Of a stretch of DNA of 64,000 bases, positions 59,232 through 64,000 are shown piece after piece. A program made the position numbers and the translations under genes. This DNA is from Paralvinella palmiformis. Its lineage: Eukaryota > Annelida > Polychaeta > Terebellida > Alvinellidae. The DNA is taken from assembly GCA_025642065.1 (NCBI GenBank), contig JAODUP010000942.1:114501-178500 (forward strand), in the 5' to 3' direction. Below the pieces are notes generated by a model. The model had not been told where the DNA came from. It was given only the letters and a program-made list of their open reading frames with translations, and ran no database searches. Positions within the stretch are counted from its first letter, which is position 1. Each line of letters starts with the position of its first letter.

Positions 59232-62200
59232 ATGGAGCCATCTTTCATAATAATTCTTTTTCTGCCGGCCATCTTCTCGGCATCAACGTTTAACCAGTTT
59301 AGACAGGAAGAAAGTAGGATATACAGATGTCCAGGAGAATATATATTAAACTCCCCCTGGTATCCAGACGACGAAGACTGTAGCTGTTACTATGTGTGTC
59401 GTATGAGCGGAGAGGCGGTAAGGATGTGCTGTCCTACAGGATTATGGTGGGATCACCAGACCAAGACGTGCATCTATTTTCAGGATTTCAACAGTCAACA
59501 GCAAGAGAAATGTCTGACCCTCACTAGAGGTATGTCCTTTGTTTGGAGGAGTTTAGCAATGAATCACACAGTCATTACATATTCGTTCTTCCTATTGTTG
59601 ATACACCCACCCGTCCATACGGCCGTCCCTCTCTCTCTCCCACCATCCATCCATCCATCAGTCAAAGACTGATAGACATACAGTCAGAGACTGATGGACA
59701 ATCATGATTAAACACACATGCACATACGAACGAACGCACACATGCACGGACGAACGCATGTACGTCCCCCCCCCCGACATCGCCACATTAGTCCGTAGCT
59801 ATACTAAAAACGTTGTCTCTTACAACTGTAATAATTTGATCTCATATTTAATAATAATGTAGAATATAACGACCGTGCTTTTAGATGGTATTATTACAGG
59901 AATAGGAACCACAAAAGAGCTAAGAGAGATCTTCATCGGTAGATGCTGGGAATATCAATTGTTCAGAAACCCGGATGCATTTAAAGAAGGGTACGTGACG
60001 GCGTTATTCAGATCATGGCATTAGAATAAGGCTAAAATATTACATCTAACATCTTAAGCGACATTCCTGGTATATAAATCTATAAATATCAATGGTCGTA
60101 TCATTGGGTTAAGTACTAGAGTTATGACTGGGTTAACCAATGAGAAGCGCGAAGATCATTAGATATTCAGTGGCAGCTGAACAGTGAATTTCTCTTGTTC
60201 TAATCTGAAGACACGCGCGCGCGCCGGTGCACAGTCTGTTTCGCGTTATTGTCAGATTTCCGTTTTAGGTATCGCAACTGCGATGACATTTTTGACAGCT
60301 TCGCTCGAGCTTTTGTAAACAAGGCGGCATGTAGAGTGGTAAAACCTGGAGATTATAAAAAGGTGGTAGAAAAGTCGCTTATAGCCTTACCTGTTGATAA
60401 GGTATGGTATGGTAAAGAACTGCTCACATTTGTCACATTGCTAAAATATTTGTAATATTTTAAAGATATTAATCACATTGTAAACACGCACGCACGCACA
60501 TATATATATATATATATATATATTTGTGTGTGTATTGATTTTTAGCAAATATTCTGGTCGGGAACATATGATATATCCCAGCATTATGCGGATCAAGGAA
60601 GACGAGCTGTTACCTTGGAGACTACAATGATAGGTTATATACTAAACGACGTGACATGGTGCGGTTCTACCGCCACACCAGGCATTAACTTCGACTCATG
60701 TCCGGCGTTTGCTTCTTGTCCAAATCACGTAATGGCTTCATTTTGGGCAAAAGCTCTCGAAACGGTAAATTCGTTTTTTGTTTGTTTTGTTTTTCGAAGT
60801 TGTAACAAAGAACCTAACACCCACATCGCAATAACCCACCCGAATGTTGCCGCTGATTAAGCTGACGCACAGCGCATCTGTCCGGAGATAGACAGAGAAG
60901 GCGGTGAAATCGGGATCAAATTCGGCCGCTGATTATATTACTTTATTGAATTCAAGAAACCACAAAAATATGTCGAAAAAGACATATCTCACGATATATC
61001 AAAATCGATTTAGTATTTTTGCAATAACTGATTAGAACCATTTAGGGAATACGTACATCTAATGAAAACTGCCAATTTCAATGGTGGTGTGCAATTTGAT
61101 GCGCAACAGTTGGAATACTTGTATATACGATTCTACATATAATACATAGTGAGTTACCATAACGCATTTATTAGAGTGTTGTCATGGAAACCTTAAACTC
61201 CAGGTTCGAATCGAATTAAGTAACTTGTATTTGTGGGATATTTCCATGAGAAGTAGCCCATCGGCCATATATCTCAGGTATGATCAGTGGGGGGTCTTAT
61301 ATTAGATCACAATATATAAAAATACATAATTTTGCATGTAATCCTTTGATATGCAGCAGCTTAGTGACACATACAGGGAATCTGCTTTCAATATGAACAC
61401 ATTAATTGTGAACACAAACAAATTAATCGAATCGTTTATTAAATTATTCTACTTTTTAAAACGATTTAGATTCTTGAGAATTTGCTTTTAATAACAATTT
61501 AATAAAGTGATGACAATATCAAATTTTTTTATTCTTTCTCTTTTGACAACAACAATATACTACATATTTTACAGTATGCTCGTCAGGCTCGAGGCGTCGT
61601 AACGGTTATTTTGAATGGATCCAGAACAGACGGTGCGGCATTCAGAAACAACAGGTTAGGGTTACTAAAACGAAACTGAAACCCAAACATCAGCTGCTAT
61701 AACATTTCCAGATGTATTATACGAATATAAATTTATTTTACGATAACGAGGATGTAATGATGACTTTCAGCTTTTTTGCCAAACATGAATTTCCCAACCT
61801 TCAGCCGAAGAAGATTTCCAAAATGAGGATCTGGTTGGCGCATGATCTCGACAGACCAATCACGTACGTATACAATACATAAAACTGGAAGTGTTCACTT
61901 TTTAGCGACTGTCCTTGCCAATTAACTACACCCATTATTTTGGGACTCTCATTTAACAACTAATGCTAACCGATTTGGAAGTTAGTTTCAACTTTCATGG
62001 TGCCCATAATGCCTATTGAATTTCAAGCACAGTGACCTGATAATTTGCTATTTTCTCCCGCCCCCGATGACGTGCACACCTGCTATTTGGCTACCTAATT
62101 TTCGTTTGTCTAAAAGATAAAATGCAGATTAATTTTGATGACATATTTAGATGCAAGTTGATTGGAATTAATGACACTCAGACTGAGTTCGAATATCTTA

Positions 62201-62828
62201 CTGAATATTATAATTAAAATTAATTTAGTTAGTCTTCATTTGATCTTTATGATTAAATGAATTATCACAAAAGAGGATACAAGACAATAACAAAAGAAAT
62301 ATTAATTATATGTTTTTAAATCTAACGATTAGTTTTTGGACATCTTAATATATACCATCAACTCATTTAAGGAAATCAAGAAAAGCTGAAACAATATTAA
62401 ACTGCTAAACATTTTAGTTACAAGATCATTTAAAAAATAAAATTCATATTTAATTAAATAAAGACAGTAATATAGAGTAATATAAATAGTTGGGTGACAA
62501 TCGAGAATACACGCATTTGACTCTGAAAACCGGAAGGTGCTGCCCTGACCGTGTCTCACTCCTCTAACTAACTGTCGATTAGTACAGTGGTGCATTAGAA
62601 GACAAAATAGTTTTAGCCAACAGCATAATGACACTATGAGGTACGAAGACACGTCGGATGATTGAACCAATTTGGCATCAGATAATTATTATGACAGATT
62701 GGTTTGTTTCATCGTTAATTACCCTTTTTTGTAGAGAGACTTGTACATCAAGAGGTAGTATATGGACACTAAAGAGAATGGCTGAAGCTAAAGGACTCAC
62801 AGTTGAATGTCAAGATAACCCTGAGTAG
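59232..62828 (+). CDS. Secreted chitin-binding (CBM14) / ADP-ribosyl cyclase fusion (7 exons)
   Basis: Exons 59232-59529, 59900-59990, 60269-60401, 60546-60764, 61575-61654, 61771-61863 and 62735-62828 join in phase to 336 codons. Residues 1-18 form a signal peptide (FIIILFLPAIFSAS). About residues 33-88 form a peritrophin-A/CBM14 domain with six Cys (RCPGEY, DCSCYYVC, CCPTGLWW, TCIYF). From about residue 100 the CD38/Aplysia cyclase family follows: IFIGRCWEYQ, NCDDIFDSFARAF, IFWSGTYD, TLETTMIGY, DVTWCG, CPAFASCP, ILNGSRTDGAAFR, HEFPNLQPKK and VECQDNPE. These enzymes convert NAD to cyclic ADP-ribose or hydrolyse it, and NADP to NAADP. CD38 Trp125, Glu146 and Glu226 have counterparts here, but the CPDW Trp189 is Phe and TLEDT is TLETT. 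Exon 1 joins exon 2 with compatible phase, so the fusion is the simplest reading. The stop at 62826 overlaps a GTAGGT donor, so the gene may continue. Confidence 0.82.
60484..60524. repeat. CACG then TA microsatellite
   Basis: A CGCA-type run followed by a TA run in intron 3 of the cyclase gene. Confidence 0.85.
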
Positions 62829-63022
62829 GTATTGGTTAATAAACTTATGTTGGTGAAATATTAAAACAATCAACAACATCACCAATAGTCCATGATAGGC
62901 TAAATAGATACGGTATTATTCAATGGTAATGAGAGGGACAGTTAAAATGAATTACCGTTTAGATATAAGCTTTGACTTTAAACTTGATCCTGGACGAGTT
63001 TGTAATTGCAGTTAAGCCCACC

Positions 63023-63145
63023 ATTATTATTATTACTAGTTGTTGTTGTTGTGGTATTAATCATAGTAGTAACAGTAGTAGTAGTAGTAATAATAGTAGT
63101 AGTAATAATAGTAGTAGTAGAAGTAGTAATAGTAGTAGTAGCAAT
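63023..63145. repeat. Trinucleotide microsatellites (ATT, GTT, AGT)
   Basis: Successive trinucleotide runs just upstream of the SINE at 63151. The open frames here are long Thr or Val runs and are not coding. Confidence 0.9.
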
Positions 63146-63150
63146 TATTA

Positions 63151-63511
63151 AGCTCCGGTGGCCTAGCACCCGGCACTTGGTGCCAACGGTCGCAGGTTCG
63201 AACCCCGTAAGAGGTCGAAACTTTTCCAGGGATTAATTTCTCGGCTCACTACATCGTGGGTGGCTGACCACGTTAAATGGCGCTGCCGTCTCCACTGAAT
63301 TATTTAAAATAAAGGGGGACGTTAAAAACAACCCCTGAGGACGTAAAACATTCTGGCAGTGACCACCCTCAGGGTATTTCGGCTCCATCTTTCCGTACTG
63401 CTCCCCTGTGAGTGGTGGGGGAGGATGTTTCTCAACCACTCCAACATAGAGGCTGTGCTGATTAAGCGACAGCCTGGGGATTCTCCCCGAACAACAAAAC
63501 CAAAACCAACC
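63151..63511 (+). mobile_element. tRNA-derived SINE with 11-bp target duplication
   Basis: The head has GCTCCGGTGGCCTAGCACC and a B-box GGTTCGAACCCCG at about 63194-63206. The body is about 280 bp, and the tail is rich in CAAAACCAAAACCAACC. AGCAATTATTA flanks both sides (63140-63150 and 63512-63522). The body differs from the SINE at 22637, so this is a second SINE family. Confidence 0.9.
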
Positions 63512-63658
63512 AGCAATTATTAATACAAATAGTATTAGTAGGGTCGATATCAATATTATTATTATTAGTAGTAGTATTACTATAGATCGCCAACTTAATA
63601 CGTCGCCATCAATTGCCGATTTAGAGTATTATTATTATTGTTGTTGTTGTTTTTATAG

Positions 63659-63781
63659 GAGAAGTACGAATACTACTAGTAATAGTAGTGGCTATAGTAG
63701 TAGTAGTAATTATGGTGACTGTGTTAGAAACTTCACTAGAAATGTAGCAGTTTATCGAACTGCCGTCCCAGTAGACAATAA
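63659..63781 (+). CDS. Possible eighth exon of the cyclase gene
   Basis: If exon 7 is cut at the donor GTAGGT (after 62824) rather than read to the TAG, it joins in phase to an acceptor at 63658 (TGTTTTTATAG). This gives a 41-codon exon ending at a GTATGT donor. The peptide begins with a Ser/Asn-rich stretch derived from AGT triplets, then GDCVRNFTRN. That Cys could match the CD38 LQCVKN Cys near its C-terminus. This is a hypothesis only, and the gene would then continue past the window. Confidence 0.35.
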
Positions 63782-63799
63782 GTATGTTTGTGAACGGGA

Positions 63800-63880
63800 C
63801 TTCTTGCTAATAGACCTTCATTTACTCTTCTTGCTAACAGACCTTCATTTATTCTTCTTGCTAACAGACCTTCATTTATT
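63800..63880. repeat. 27-bp tandem repeat, 3 copies
   Basis: Three consecutive copies of a unit containing CTTCTTGCTAACAGACC and TTCATTTATT, differing at two positions. Confidence 0.9.
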
Positions 63881-64000
63881 GTTGCCGGTTAATAATATAT
63901 TAGTCTACTTTGAGTCATATAACATTTATATGATTATGTTCTGACAACAAACAGCCAGACTGAGAGTATAGGAATGGAAATAAATCTACCAACACATCAC

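Overview
The window looks like nuclear DNA from a lophotrochozoan animal, most likely a mollusc. It has an AT-rich background, compact GT-AG split genes, dense microsatellites, tRNA-derived SINEs, CR1-like LINEs whose ORF1 carries a PHD-like finger, Ty3/Gypsy elements, and a CD38/Aplysia-type ADP-ribosyl cyclase. The species cannot be named from sequence alone.

Layout. (1) 1-1.6 kb: two inverted copies of a MITE-like repeat. (2) 1.97-11.8 kb, + strand: a ten-exon NACHT-WD40 gene of the NWD1 type (1863 aa by my splice model). (3) 13.8-18.3 kb: a Ty3/Gypsy element on the - strand with 180-bp LTRs and an exact 5-bp target duplication. (4) 19-21.1 kb: a decayed LINE on the - strand. (5) 22.4-24 kb: SINEs and a CpG-rich promoter-like stretch. 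(6) 24.0-30.3 kb, + strand: a five-exon gene for a 638-aa protein of unknown function with a repeated domain. (7) 32-42 kb: a transposase relic, a decayed Ty3/Gypsy element with a probable LTR, a LINE tail and a hAT remnant. (8) 45.2 kb: a single clear sestrin exon. (9) 45.8-51.4 kb: two CR1-like LINEs in tandem, then a 337-bp MITE. (10) 52.3-54.4 kb, + strand: an apparently intronless Mab-21/cGAS-like nucleotidyltransferase with a TPR-like C-terminus. (11) 59.2-62.8 kb or beyond, + strand: a seven-exon gene fusing a signal peptide, a chitin-binding type-2 (peritrophin-A) domain and an ADP-ribosyl cyclase.

The most novel item is the chitin-binding/ADP-ribosyl cyclase fusion, which predicts a secreted NAD-consuming enzyme that could be tethered to chitin. 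It sits about 5 kb downstream of the Mab-21/cGAS-like gene on the same strand, and a NACHT-WD40 STAND ATPase lies farther upstream. The families are compatible with innate-immune or second-messenger roles, but nothing in the sequence shows that these genes work together. All gene models are splice predictions made by eye and have no transcript support.
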